Shown here: in pieces, positions 34,343 through 43,130 of the stretch
Position numbering within the stretch: position 1 is the first letter of the stretch
How the letters are laid out: each line of letters begins with the position of its first letter
Assembly: GCA_029777335.1 (NCBI GenBank)
Contig: JAKOSN010000169.1
Span: forward strand, 1-64,000
From: Planctomycetota bacterium
GTDB taxonomy: Bacteria > Planctomycetota > Planctomycetia > Gemmatales > Gemmataceae
Direction: 5' to 3'
Length of the DNA stretch: 64,000 nt
Notes under the pieces: model-generated
Databases searched by the model: none
Seen by the model: the letters and a program-made list of their open reading frames with translations, nothing else
Told to the model about the DNA's origin: nothing
Made by a program: the position numbers and the translations under genes

Positions 34343-34846
34343 TCAGACCACCCCATGGACCAGCGCGGCGGCGAGGAGCACCATGCGCACAAAGGGACTC
34401 GGCGCCTGTTCGGTGAAACGCAGCCAGTGTCCCTCGGCGGCGATGTGCACCCGGGCCAGTTCGCCCTGTTCCGCGCTGCCGATGACGCCGGATTTTCGAT
34501 CCCCGGACCAGCGCCATTTCCCCATCGGGCGGTCGTAGGGATCGAGCAAGAGACTGCCGTGCACACGCCCCACCGTTTCGCCCTCGGCATCGCACACTTC
34601 CCAGCTGGGGCGCCAGTTCCAGCCCTTGTGCAGCGACATCAACAAGGGTTCGTCGTCCATCTCGTGAACGGTAAGGACCGGACGCTCCACGAGTCGTTGC
34701 AGCCACGATTGGTCGGGGGTGGGCTGCCAGTGGGCAAAGCCAAGCGTGGGCCCCGCGTCCTCCGCATCAATGAAGATGCGCGGGGCGTGCCCCTCGCCAG
34801 CGGGGTTACTCCAGGGACGCAACACAAGGACCGATTGCTCAAGCAT
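34343..34846 (-). CDS. 167-aa protein, possible LURP-one/tubby-like fold
   Basis: A protein of 167 aa, first gene of the cassette. Strand-rich, with WRPSWEVCDAEGETVGRVHGSLL, a pattern of the kind seen in LURP-one/scramblase/tubby C-terminal folds (a residue about D-x-x-G-x-x-V-G), and a final hydrophobic helix (MVLLAAALVHGVV) where those families have theirs. This family call is by eye and weak. The start at 34846 has AGG six bases before it; the frame remains open to 34930. It is separated from the JAMM gene by 269 bases that hold no convincing gene. Confidence 0.55.
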   Translation of the reverse strand: MLEQSVLVLRPWSNPAGEGHAPRIFIDAEDAGPTLGFAHWQPTPDQSWLQRLVERPVLTVHEMDDEPLLMSLHKGWNWRPSWEVCDAEGETVGRVHGSLLLDPYDRPMGKWRWSGDRKSGVIGSAEQGELARVHIAAEGHWLRFTEQAPSPFVRMVLLAAALVHGVV

Positions 34847-34920
34847 GGCGGCCTGGCGAAGAGAGGCGAGGCATCCGGGCCCAAGGTGGCGAGCAGCGCA
34901 GGGGTGGAGAAGAAAGCGGC

Positions 34921-34957
34921 GCCAGCGCAACGATCCCGAGGGTGTCGTCGCGCTGGC
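34921..34957 (-). terminator. Terminator between NIPSNAP gene and ubiquitin-like cassette
   Basis: An 8-bp perfect stem (GCCAGCGC 34921-34928 with GCGCTGGC 34950-34957) extends inward to 13 pairs with one G-T wobble. It lies 13 bases past the NIPSNAP stop and is followed on the minus strand by a CTTTCTTCTC pyrimidine tract. It makes the cassette downstream a separate transcription unit. Confidence 0.7.
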
Positions 34958-34970
34958 AGCCCGAGGGCGC

Positions 34971-35753
34971 TTACTTGATCGGCGAATAATCGGTCGCCTT
35001 CAGGTAGGTGGATTTCACGCCACCCTTCACCGTAAGCGGACCGCCTGCCTTCGCCTCCGATCCCTTGAGAGCCTTGGTCCAGGCGGCATCCTTGCGGAAC
35101 CCGTCGAATGAGGCCTTGGCGTCATCCACACTCTTGTGCGCCAGGATATAAATGAGGGTAACATCGGCACCCTTCTCCCCCTTGAGCAGATTCCAGTAGC
35201 CGATGTTCGTCATGCCATGCTTCTCAAACAGCTTGCAGGTGTGATCGCGAAAGCGGGCATTGAGGTTGTCCAGGTTGCCAGGGCTGGCGGTATATTCACG
35301 CAGCTCGAAGATTCGTTCGCCGCTACTCGGTTTGAGGGCAGGCGAGTAATCGGTGGTGTGCAGAAACTTCACTTCGACCTTCGCCACCAGCGTTCCATCC
35401 TTCTCGGAGTCGTTCTTGGCCTTGACCCAGGCGGGATCGGCGGCAAACGCCTTCCACGACCGGTCACGGGCTTCACGGCTGGGATAGGCGAGCAGATAGA
35501 TCAGGCGGGTATCCTTGGGATCGAGCGGGGTCCAGTAGCCGATGTTGGTCATGCCGTGCTTCTCGAACAGTTTGCAGGTGTGATCGCGAAAGCGGGCATT
35601 GAGCGCATCGAGTTTGCCGGGAGCGGCATGGTAGATGCGCATTTCATAGACCCGTTGATCCTTGTCGGCGGCCTGAGCCGTGCTCGGCGTGGCCAACGTG
35701 CTCGCACCCGCGAGCAGGAAAAGAGCGAGAACAAAGATCGTTTTACTCAGCAT
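34971..35753 (-). CDS. Secreted protein with two tandem NIPSNAP domains
   Basis: A protein of 260 aa. The start at 35753 has GAGAGGG before it; signal peptide MLSKTIFVLALFLLAGAST to about AQA. Two NIPSNAP ferredoxin-like domains (about 33-145 and 150-260) both begin YEMRIY or FELREY and share the segment LNARFRDHTCKLFEKHGMTN. The DNA of the two segments is also close to identical, so the duplication is recent or under conversion. Role of NIPSNAP proteins in bacteria is unclear; stress or small-molecule binding is inference. Confidence 0.9.
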   Translation of the reverse strand: MLSKTIFVLALFLLAGASTLATPSTAQAADKDQRVYEMRIYHAAPGKLDALNARFRDHTCKLFEKHGMTNIGYWTPLDPKDTRLIYLLAYPSREARDRSWKAFAADPAWVKAKNDSEKDGTLVAKVEVKFLHTTDYSPALKPSSGERIFELREYTASPGNLDNLNARFRDHTCKLFEKHGMTNIGYWNLLKGEKGADVTLIYILAHKSVDDAKASFDGFRKDAAWTKALKGSEAKAGGPLTVKGGVKSTYLKATDYSPIK

Positions 35754-35901
35754 TGAAACCCTCTCCAGCAAACAGACCCAGGTGGGAAAACCAGAAGTGA
35801 GGCTGATCTTACCGGCGCAGTGCGGCGCAATGCCACTTTTTTCCGAGGGCTGCGTCTTTTCGGAGCCACGACCAGGGTTCGTCTGGACCGTGCCCCGCGT
35901 T

Positions 35902-37572
35902 TCAGCGTCGGCTCACGAACCAGGGACGAAAATTGGGGCTCTCTGCCTTGCGCTCCCAGACAACCTTGCCCGCGCGGTCCAGTTCCACCACGCGCGCCGG
36001 GGAGTGACAGGCTACCAGGGTGTGACCGTTTGGCAAACGCTGCGCCGAGAACGAGGAAGGCAACTCCACCTCCCAGACGACCTTCCCCTCCGCACTGTAT
36101 TCGGTCAGCTTGCCATTGAAGAAGTGGGGCACCAGTAGATGCCCATTGGGAAGCACGTCCAGACAGTTGTTGCTGATGCTGCCCACCGAAAAGCGACGCC
36201 TTTCCTTGCCGCGAGCATCCAGACGCAGACAGGTGCCGTCGCTTTCCACCACAAGGTAATCGCCGGTGCGCAGGCGACGAGCGGCCACGAGCGAACTTCC
36301 CTTGCCACTCCGCGCGTAAAGCGTGTGATCGTCGCCCTGTGCATCCACTTCCAGCAAGCGATCCACCGTGACGATCATCGTTTTGCCCCCGGGCAACCGT
36401 TGACATTGCACCGGCAGAGCAACCTGTTTCTCCCAGAGGATTTCGCCCTTGGTATTCCGTTCGGTAACGCGGCCCGCATATTCAGCGGTCAGGATTCGCT
36501 CGCCAGGGAGGACCTGGGCAAAGAAGGGGGACCGCAACCCGCGCATCTCCCAGCGTGGTTTTCCAGTGCGATCCAGTTCGACAATGCTCCCCGCATCGGG
36601 GGTGACAATCAAGGTGTAGCCTAGCAGCGCCCGCTCCTCTGTTAGTGAGCCCAACTTGAGGCTGCCACCGTGATCGTGCCACCATCGCGCCCAGGCGGTG
36701 CGGCATTTCTGACGACTGTCGGCATCGGTGCCCAGAGCGACCTGGGGCGACCGGTCCTGGGCCACGCGCTGCAATAACTCCTCGATTGCCTGGGCGGACT
36801 CGGGCGCAAGTTCCCCGAGCAGGTCGATCAACACGGGGATCGCTTCTTTTTCCCCCGTGTGCGTCAGAGCCAGTCCCACGCGCAGGCGTACCTCGGGGCT
36901 GGGATCTTTCAGGAGTTTGCGGATCGTCGTTCTCTGATTCTGGCCGCCCGCTCGCGCCAGAGCTGCCCCCGCGCTGGCGCGTACCGGAGCTTCGGGAGCG
37001 GTCAACGCCCTGAGCAACGCCGGATCGGGCTTCCCTTCGCGGAATGCAACGGTTCCCAGGGTGCGGCTGATTTCCTCCCGGACCGATTCCTCGGCCGCGA
37101 AGGGGACATGGGCGAGCAACACCTCGACCGCACCTGCCGGTCTGCGCACTGCTATGAGACGAGCCGTCGCGAGCAGTAACTCGGTTTCACTCACTCCGCG
37201 TCGGGCTTCAGCGCTCTCCAGTTGACGCAGACAGTCCCGCGCCCGGCGCACCACCTCGGGATCGCGATCCTTGAGAGCCTCACGTAAGAGCGGAACGGCG
37301 CGAGGACCAAACGCCACCAGCTCCGCACTCGCCTTTTCGCGTGCCCGGAAGGAAGACACTCCCAGTTGCTTGACGAGGAGAGAGAGACGCCTGCGATCGT
37401 CAGGTTGTGGCGTCGCCTGGCGAAAAGAATCGAGCAGGGCCGCCCCCTCTGTGCTCCGTTTGAAATTTTTCAGGAGGAGTTCATCTTCTGCCACACGATC
37501 GGGATCAGCAGCATAGAGGAATGTGGTGGTCAGTCCCGAGAAGAGGATGAGGGAGAGGAACAAGGCGCGCAT
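35902..37572 (-). CDS. Secreted HEAT-repeat plus beta-propeller protein
   Basis: A protein of 556 aa. The start at 37572 follows GAGGA; signal peptide MRALFLSLILFSGLTTTFLYAA. Residues about 55-270 are HEAT-like helical pairs (LSLLVKQLGVSSFRAREKASAELVAFG; VRASAGAALARAG). A WxxWWHDHG hinge leads to a propeller (about 300-556) whose blades carry VELDRTGKxxWE, ERNTKGEILWEKQ, EYSAEGKVVWEVELP and RLPNGHTLVA. It is paralogous to the gene at 59638-61287. Probably a periplasmic binding scaffold. It is last in a same-strand run from the redox module. Confidence 0.87.
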   Translation of the reverse strand: MRALFLSLILFSGLTTTFLYAADPDRVAEDELLLKNFKRSTEGAALLDSFRQATPQPDDRRRLSLLVKQLGVSSFRAREKASAELVAFGPRAVPLLREALKDRDPEVVRRARDCLRQLESAEARRGVSETELLLATARLIAVRRPAGAVEVLLAHVPFAAEESVREEISRTLGTVAFREGKPDPALLRALTAPEAPVRASAGAALARAGGQNQRTTIRKLLKDPSPEVRLRVGLALTHTGEKEAIPVLIDLLGELAPESAQAIEELLQRVAQDRSPQVALGTDADSRQKCRTAWARWWHDHGGSLKLGSLTEERALLGYTLIVTPDAGSIVELDRTGKPRWEMRGLRSPFFAQVLPGERILTAEYAGRVTERNTKGEILWEKQVALPVQCQRLPGGKTMIVTVDRLLEVDAQGDDHTLYARSGKGSSLVAARRLRTGDYLVVESDGTCLRLDARGKERRRFSVGSISNNCLDVLPNGHLLVPHFFNGKLTEYSAEGKVVWEVELPSSFSAQRLPNGHTLVACHSPARVVELDRAGKVVWERKAESPNFRPWFVSRR

Positions 37573-37684
37573 GAGCGAATCCTCGTTGGATTGGAGAGCG
37601 AGGTTTGTCTGTGCGACCCTCACGCCTGCGAACAGACCCGAGGAGTAGGTTTTCAAGCCCCCCCTTTGCTTCCTGTGACGCGCT

Positions 37685-38041
37685 TTATTTGGCAACTTCT
37701 TTTCGCCAGACGACCCGGGGATTGGGACCGCGCGGGCCCTGGAGGACCCCATCTTTCAGCAGGTACCAGGGGCGAAAGATGACGCCCTTGTGATGGATCT
37801 CTCCCGTGATCTTTCCTTTCGCGTCAATTGTGTACTTCCCTGTCACCAGCACCCATTCGCCATTCTTCATTTCATAGCCATATTTGAAAGTCCCGTTGGC
37901 CTCAAAAACCAGGGGATGTTTCTCCTGGTTCTGTGACACCCACTTGCCAGCAAGTCCTTCTGGTTTCTCCTCTGCCCCGACACGGGAGACGCAGATGAAC
38001 AACACCAGAGATCCCAAAAGCAGAGTCGCAAATCGTGACAC
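37685..38041 (-). CDS. Small secreted lipocalin-like protein
   Basis: A protein of 118 aa. A GTG start at 38041 is preferred because GGAGGA lies eight bases before it; the upstream ATG at 38086 would overlap the neighbouring gene. Signal peptide (FATLLLGSLVLFICVSRVGA). The mature part (LAGKWVSQNQEKHPLVFEANGTFKYGYE then GKYTIDAKGKITGEI) follows the WxxxxxxxxxxLxFxxNGTF pattern of small lipocalin-like planctomycete proteins. It begins 25 bases after the cNMP-ferredoxin gene, so it may share its transcript. Ligand unknown. Confidence 0.78.
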   Translation of the reverse strand: MSRFATLLLGSLVLFICVSRVGAEEKPEGLAGKWVSQNQEKHPLVFEANGTFKYGYEMKNGEWVLVTGKYTIDAKGKITGEIHHKGVIFRPWYLLKDGVLQGPRGPNPRVVWRKEVAK

Positions 38042-38066
38042 GGATGGTTCCTCCAGGTATCCACGC

Positions 38067-40727
38067 TCAACGCAGGGGAAATTCAAAACGGGAATTCACG
38101 CGCATCGCAGCATCATGGGGACACGCCTGGACACACGCTGGTTTCTGAGCGGGGAGCGTGCTGCACAGGTCGCACACGACGGCACGCTGCGTCACCAGTT
38201 TCTCGGTAATCTCGTCGGCCACCTTGGCATCGAGATTCTCGGGGAGATTGGGCTTGTGGATCTCATCCACACGAAGCTGAAACACCACCTCGCCCGGCTT
38301 GATGTTCGAGGATACCTGGGCCGCCACCACATTGCGCCCGGGCCGGAGAAAATGGTGGACCGTGAGCGGAGGAGGGGCTGCAACTGGAGCAGCCGCGGCC
38401 AACTCGGCTCCCTTCTCCGGTTTTTTCGGTGCCGGGGGCCGAGGGGGAATACTGTATTCGCGGCGTCCCCGTTTGGGTTTGTCGTCGGCGGTCAATTCCT
38501 GACCATTCAGCCACACGCGCACCACCGACCCCAGCGCCAGCACTTCCAAACGAAACTCTGCTTCAGGGCCGAGTTGTTCCTTGCCAAGCTGAAATTCATG
38601 GCGGAAGTTGACCAGAGAGGCGGTCGTGGGATCTCCGACTGAGAGGAACTTTTTCATCAGGTCGCGAAAATCCCGATTACAGGGGAAGGGCGCTTTGCCA
38701 GGCAACCACTTGCTATCGTGAAAGGCTGGCTCGAACCACTTCGTCGATTGAACCATTGACGCGGGCAGATAGCGCCACCCGCGTGAGTTCTCGGGCAAGA
38801 TCCCCAGATCGTGCATCTGGATGGAACCATACGGGCACGAATCCGCACACAGCCCACAACCAATGCACCAGTCCTCGATGTTGATCTCGCGGTTGTCGCC
38901 TCGGTGAATCGATCCCACCGGACAGCCGATCAAGCACACCGGATCCAGACAGGAGCGACAGGCGGTTGGCACCAGGTATTTGTCGAAGCGGGGGCCATCG
39001 AGAAAGAGACGGCTATGCCCATCGTCGTGCGTGTTCACACAGGCCTTGACACATTCATCGCACCGGGTGCAGCGATCAAGATCGATCAGCATCAACATCT
39101 GCCCCTGGATCAGTCCGAGTTCCTCGAAGCGATCCGAGTAGAGCACCTGGTTGCTCTCGTCGAAAATGGGTGTTGCGAGGCGCGTGATGGTATGTGCCCG
39201 GCGCCGGGTGATCTCCTCGTTGACCTTGGCCGCGATCGTGGGAGAGGATTCCACCAGCCGACGAAAAACATCGCGTGGAATTTTCACGAGTTCCACCACG
39301 CCATGATCGTTAGGATGACCGTAGGCCTGGCAGGTGGCGCTCCGTGGTTGATCGAGCATCACCCCAATTTCGCCAAAGAAATCCCCCGGGGAGCAGTAGG
39401 AGAGGATCGTTTCAGGCCCAGGCAAGCGCTGATGCCGCCGCACCGCCTTGGGGTAGAGCATCTCCATGAAGATGCGGTTGTGGTAGCGATGATCCAGTTG
39501 AGTCCACTTCTTCACATCCTCGGGCAGCCGTTTCACCTGTTCCTTGAATGCCGGGCTCCCCGTTAGATGGGTGAACTCGGGGATATTCACCAGTTCAGTG
39601 GATTTGAGCAGATCGTTCATTGCCAGGACAATGCGCCGGCGTTCAGCTCCTTGTGCCTTGGTGAGATCCGGATTGGTGCGAATAATCTCCTGCACATCCG
39701 CCGGGAGCATGGCAAAGAATTTCCCCAGCGGTGTGGTGGGATGATTGGCGCCAATCAGGAACGCCTTGCCGAGTTCGATCCAGTCGGTGATATCGCTTGG
39801 TTGCAACAGATGCGAAACATTTTTCATCACCTTGACCAGTCCCGTGCGCACAATGTAAATCGCATCGGAACGATCGTGTTCATCGCAAATCAGATCCCCG
39901 GGTTCATAACTAACGAGTTCCACCTTGTTGCGGATGGAATCAAATTCCTCCTGGGTCAACTCGCTAAAAATGGTGAGCTTGCGAAGTTGCATCCCGAGTA
40001 CACGTGCCTTGTAAACCTCGTCCATCCGCGCCTTGTAGACGGGGTCGCGCTGAATCTGATCGAGCACATTGCGCAAGATCTCCAGCATGTAGCAATCGCG
40101 CCTGGCCACCACCGTGGCAGAGCGCGGCGTGCGATACATGCAGCTCATCTCTCCAAAGAGTTCTCCTTCTTGCATGGGAGCACTGAAGCTGTCCATGCTG
40201 AAATTCAGCTGCCCACCCACCGGGATGTACAGCGTCTGTAACTTTTCATTCCGGACCGGGCCCGTAAAGGTTTGATTGCTAAAGCCAATCAATCGATTTG
40301 CCAGCCCCTTGGCGGTGCTCGGCGAGTTGCGCGCCACGGCAATATAAACCTTCGCCGCAGTGCGCAGTTCGTCTTCCTGGGGCACCTCTTTGAGTTGTTC
40401 CAGTCGTTCGCGCAGCAGGTTGATTTCAAGTTGCAAACGATGCTGCTCATTTTCCTTCCAGGCGGCTTCCAACCGTGCTTCCCAGACGTGAAGCAGATCC
40501 TCGGTCGTGAGGATGTAAAAGGCGGTCCACCCTGCTTCGCCCTGGCGGAACACCACCTCGCCCTTGCGATAGCGGCGCAGCACCATCGCCCCCGGATAGC
40601 GGTCCAGACTCGGCTTGCGTTTCAGCTGGGAAAACAGGCCAATCTTCAGAAACTGATCCTCGGTCAGTGCCACGTCGCTGTCACGCTGTTCCAGCCGTGC
40701 TTCCGGCATCAATTGTTTCGCAGCCAT
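38067..40727 (-). CDS. Two cNMP-binding domains fused to a four-cluster ferredoxin
   Basis: A protein of 886 aa. Two cyclic-nucleotide-binding folds are each split by an insertion: strands at 44-75 with phosphate cassette 188-208 (GELFGEMSCMYRTPRSAT), and 268-300 with 448-468 (GDFFGEIGVMLDQPRSAT). Both cassettes keep the Glu and Arg that bind cAMP or cGMP. From 550 a DmsB-like ferredoxin has Cys553/556/559/563, Cys590/593/598/602, Cys621/624/627/631 and a fourth group near the C-terminus (CDLC...CVQACP). Between groups three and four is a 190-residue insertion resembling a galactose-binding jelly roll (VWLNGQEL; LRPGRNVVAAQV). No signal peptide. It is probably the cytoplasmic electron-transfer subunit of the redox module, gated by a cyclic nucleotide. 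Confidence 0.9.
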   Translation of the reverse strand: MAAKQLMPEARLEQRDSDVALTEDQFLKIGLFSQLKRKPSLDRYPGAMVLRRYRKGEVVFRQGEAGWTAFYILTTEDLLHVWEARLEAAWKENEQHRLQLEINLLRERLEQLKEVPQEDELRTAAKVYIAVARNSPSTAKGLANRLIGFSNQTFTGPVRNEKLQTLYIPVGGQLNFSMDSFSAPMQEGELFGEMSCMYRTPRSATVVARRDCYMLEILRNVLDQIQRDPVYKARMDEVYKARVLGMQLRKLTIFSELTQEEFDSIRNKVELVSYEPGDLICDEHDRSDAIYIVRTGLVKVMKNVSHLLQPSDITDWIELGKAFLIGANHPTTPLGKFFAMLPADVQEIIRTNPDLTKAQGAERRRIVLAMNDLLKSTELVNIPEFTHLTGSPAFKEQVKRLPEDVKKWTQLDHRYHNRIFMEMLYPKAVRRHQRLPGPETILSYCSPGDFFGEIGVMLDQPRSATCQAYGHPNDHGVVELVKIPRDVFRRLVESSPTIAAKVNEEITRRRAHTITRLATPIFDESNQVLYSDRFEELGLIQGQMLMLIDLDRCTRCDECVKACVNTHDDGHSRLFLDGPRFDKYLVPTACRSCLDPVCLIGCPVGSIHRGDNREINIEDWCIGCGLCADSCPYGSIQMHDLGILPENSRGWRYLPASMVQSTKWFEPAFHDSKWLPGKAPFPCNRDFRDLMKKFLSVGDPTTASLVNFRHEFQLGKEQLGPEAEFRLEVLALGSVVRVWLNGQELTADDKPKRGRREYSIPPRPPAPKKPEKGAELAAAAPVAAPPPLTVHHFLRPGRNVVAAQVSSNIKPGEVVFQLRVDEIHKPNLPENLDAKVADEITEKLVTQRAVVCDLCSTLPAQKPACVQACPHDAAMRVNSRFEFPLR

Positions 40728-40826
40728 CGGTCTCTCCTCGGCGGGCGGAAATCGAACAGCGAGGGATCCGCTCTCTGAATAGCGGCTGGATCGGCTCGTG
40801 CTCGCGCTGGGTCGTCTGCCAGGCGG

Positions 40827-42239
40827 TTAGTGCTTTGCCTTGTGCAGGAATCCTTCAATGGTGTTCAGTTTGTGCAATTCGTGCCTGGCGCCACGATCGT
40901 GGTAATCGTGGCAGGTGTTACAATCGTAAGCGGCCTTGACCCTGGAATTGTGACATTGCGCACACGTTTCTGCCCTGGGGAGTAACACCTCGCGGGTCAG
41001 ACTGCTCTCCCGGGCGGAATGGCATTCAGTACAGTTGAGCATCTGGTGGCTTTGATGGCTGAACCGGCTGTGCTCGAACCAGCGTGCGCGGATGTTGGTC
41101 TGGGCGTAGCGCGGAAGATCACTCAATCCCTCGGCCTCGGTTCCTGCCTGGCGGGACTTTTCAACATGACAGAAACGACAGCCGGCGGCGTTCTGGAAGA
41201 GGACGCGCTCGTTCACCTCCAGCTGCACATGCGGGAAAAGCAGCCGTTCCATGTCGTTGAGTTGCCCCAGGGTCCATTTCCACTGCGCGGGGGTGGCCAT
41301 CTCCAGCGGGCGACTTCTGGGCACGGAACGATCGAGGGTCTGAGGATTGTCCCCCTGCAACTTGAGCGGTTGCGTGCGGACAAATTCCAGCAGGCGATCA
41401 CGCAACACCGCCCGGACAAGCGCTGGTTCCCGGTGTGGGGCGGGGATCTTGTTGAAGGCGCTGACGGCCTGTTCCACGCGCGGATCGCCTTTCACCTCGC
41501 CAACGATCTGCACCGAAAGCGGATGGCAACTGGCACAATGGTTCTCGTACTTGATCGGTTGAATGTAACGCCCCGCCGAATCGGGGACGTGGCAGTCCAC
41601 GCATTGCAAGACGCGTTTCTGCCCCGTGGGAGTCAGGAGACCGCCGGCAGCCAGATGGGCCTTGTGGTTGAAATGTAACTGCCCTGGATCGCTCTCCTGG
41701 CGTCGCCACAGACCAAACTCGGGATGCCCCGAGGGGAAACTGGTCACATTCTCCACCTGGGACGGCGCGCCTCCCTGGCGATGCGGTTCCAGATTGGCAT
41801 GACAACTGGTGCAGTGCGAATCACGAACGGCGACCAGTTCGGTTCGCCCTCGGTGCTCTCGGTGACAACTTGAACAACTGGGTTCGCTGACCTGGCGCGC
41901 ACTGTGCCGCGCTCCCTCGTGGCACTGCTGACAGGCCTGGTCGGAGACGGCCCGGACCGACTCATTCCAGGGCAAGAAACGCCGCACCGTTTGAAAACTC
42001 TCGGTGTGACAGCGTTGGCAGTCCTCGTTGAACATGGAATGCGCATCGGAGACGGGCCCCGCCTGGAAGAGCGTGCTCGCTCCCGGGAAGGCAAAGGCTG
42101 CTACCACCACGAGGAGCGGAAGCACCAGGGAACCCCAGATGATCCAGCGGCGCCAGCGCCGGAGAGGGCTGGGACGCCTGAAGTAATCCAGCTCGATCCA
42201 GTTGGCGAGATTCTTGGGATCGCGAAACTCCGACGGCAT
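40827..42239 (-). CDS. Membrane-anchored decaheme cytochrome c
   Basis: A protein of 470 aa with an N-terminal anchor helix (about 33-53) and ten CxxCH heme sites (CQRCH, CQQCH, CSSCH, CTSCH, CVDCH, CASCH, CRFCH, CTECH, CAQCH, CNTCH). Many extra His residues are available as distal ligands (HFNHKAH, HQSHQ). It has a multiheme electron conduit layout rather than a known nitrite or sulfite reductase. The start follows AAAGG and begins 12 bases after the cytochrome b-like gene. Exported with its heme sites outside the cytoplasm. Confidence 0.92.
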   Translation of the reverse strand: MPSEFRDPKNLANWIELDYFRRPSPLRRWRRWIIWGSLVLPLLVVVAAFAFPGASTLFQAGPVSDAHSMFNEDCQRCHTESFQTVRRFLPWNESVRAVSDQACQQCHEGARHSARQVSEPSCSSCHREHRGRTELVAVRDSHCTSCHANLEPHRQGGAPSQVENVTSFPSGHPEFGLWRRQESDPGQLHFNHKAHLAAGGLLTPTGQKRVLQCVDCHVPDSAGRYIQPIKYENHCASCHPLSVQIVGEVKGDPRVEQAVSAFNKIPAPHREPALVRAVLRDRLLEFVRTQPLKLQGDNPQTLDRSVPRSRPLEMATPAQWKWTLGQLNDMERLLFPHVQLEVNERVLFQNAAGCRFCHVEKSRQAGTEAEGLSDLPRYAQTNIRARWFEHSRFSHQSHQMLNCTECHSARESSLTREVLLPRAETCAQCHNSRVKAAYDCNTCHDYHDRGARHELHKLNTIEGFLHKAKH

Positions 42240-42251
42240 AAACGACCTTTC

Positions 42252-43130
42252 CTAGTAGAACAGCGCCGTCACGACGTGCGCCACCCCCAGAACCAGCAGC
42301 GCCACCGAGAGGGGGATGTGAACCAGTAGCCAGGAATGCAGCCAGAAATAAAGGCGCGTCTGGATCGCCAGCGAGCGGCGTTCCTCGCACAGGCGGGCCA
42401 GCTCGCCAATGGAGTCGCGCGCATCGACGAGATCCGGCAAAGCACGGACCTTGCTAAAGCGGGATTCAGCAATCAGCGGGTTGAGCAAGGGCGCCTCTCG
42501 GGGCACCCTCGGATCGAGAAAGGGACGCACATCGCGCTCATAGAACTCGCGCAACTGGAGCTTTCCACTGGTCGCGAACTGAACGGCACCCATCGTGTTT
42601 TCTGGCTGGGCAGCGCCCGGATCGTGCGGACCGCAGATGGCATCGACCAGATCGTCCGCCTTCTGCCGCATCACCAGGCAGATGTGGGGAATCTGTTCAT
42701 AGGGGGCTTCACAGGGAACGCGTACAGTGATCATCCGGGGCATCAGCCACTGCATGAACAGGCCGTAGATGCCAGTCACCAGTACCAGCAGGTAGATGAT
42801 CCAGAGGGAGAACTCCAGCGGTCCGCCCAGATGAAAGCCGCTGTGGCAAAGGAGGAAGACACAGGAGAGCAGTCCGAGCCAGATATGGCCACGGAGCCAG
42901 GTCTTGCGCGCTCCCAGCCAGGTCCAGCGCGGCACCTTGCGCAGCGCCGAGAGCATGCCAGCGTAGACCATCAGCGCGGAGCCGAGGACCCCGTACCAGA
43001 GGCCAAGGAAACTCCCCCCGGTCAGTCCTCCCGGGGTGCGCGCTGCCCAGAGGAGGTAAACAGCGAGCGCCAGGCTCCCCACAATAGCAGTCCCAAGGAA
43101 CCATTTGCGATGCGTCGAATCGATCAACAC
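42252..43130 (-). CDS. Cytochrome b-like membrane protein
   Basis: A protein of about 292 aa with five to six membrane helices. Paired histidines suit heme b: GHIWLGLLSCVFLLCHSGFH, and LHSWLLVHIPLSVALLVLGVAH at the C-terminus. It resembles b561/NapC-neighbour quinol-oxidising subunits. The start is uncertain: a GTG at 43130 with AGG eight bases before it is chosen, because the longer frame from 43232 lacks a membrane-protein-like N-terminus. It is the first gene of the redox module (cyt b, decaheme c, cNMP-ferredoxin). Quinone to multiheme electron flow is the likely role. Confidence 0.75.
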   Translation of the reverse strand: MLIDSTHRKWFLGTAIVGSLALAVYLLWAARTPGGLTGGSFLGLWYGVLGSALMVYAGMLSALRKVPRWTWLGARKTWLRGHIWLGLLSCVFLLCHSGFHLGGPLEFSLWIIYLLVLVTGIYGLFMQWLMPRMITVRVPCEAPYEQIPHICLVMRQKADDLVDAICGPHDPGAAQPENTMGAVQFATSGKLQLREFYERDVRPFLDPRVPREAPLLNPLIAESRFSKVRALPDLVDARDSIGELARLCEERRSLAIQTRLYFWLHSWLLVHIPLSVALLVLGVAHVVTALFY

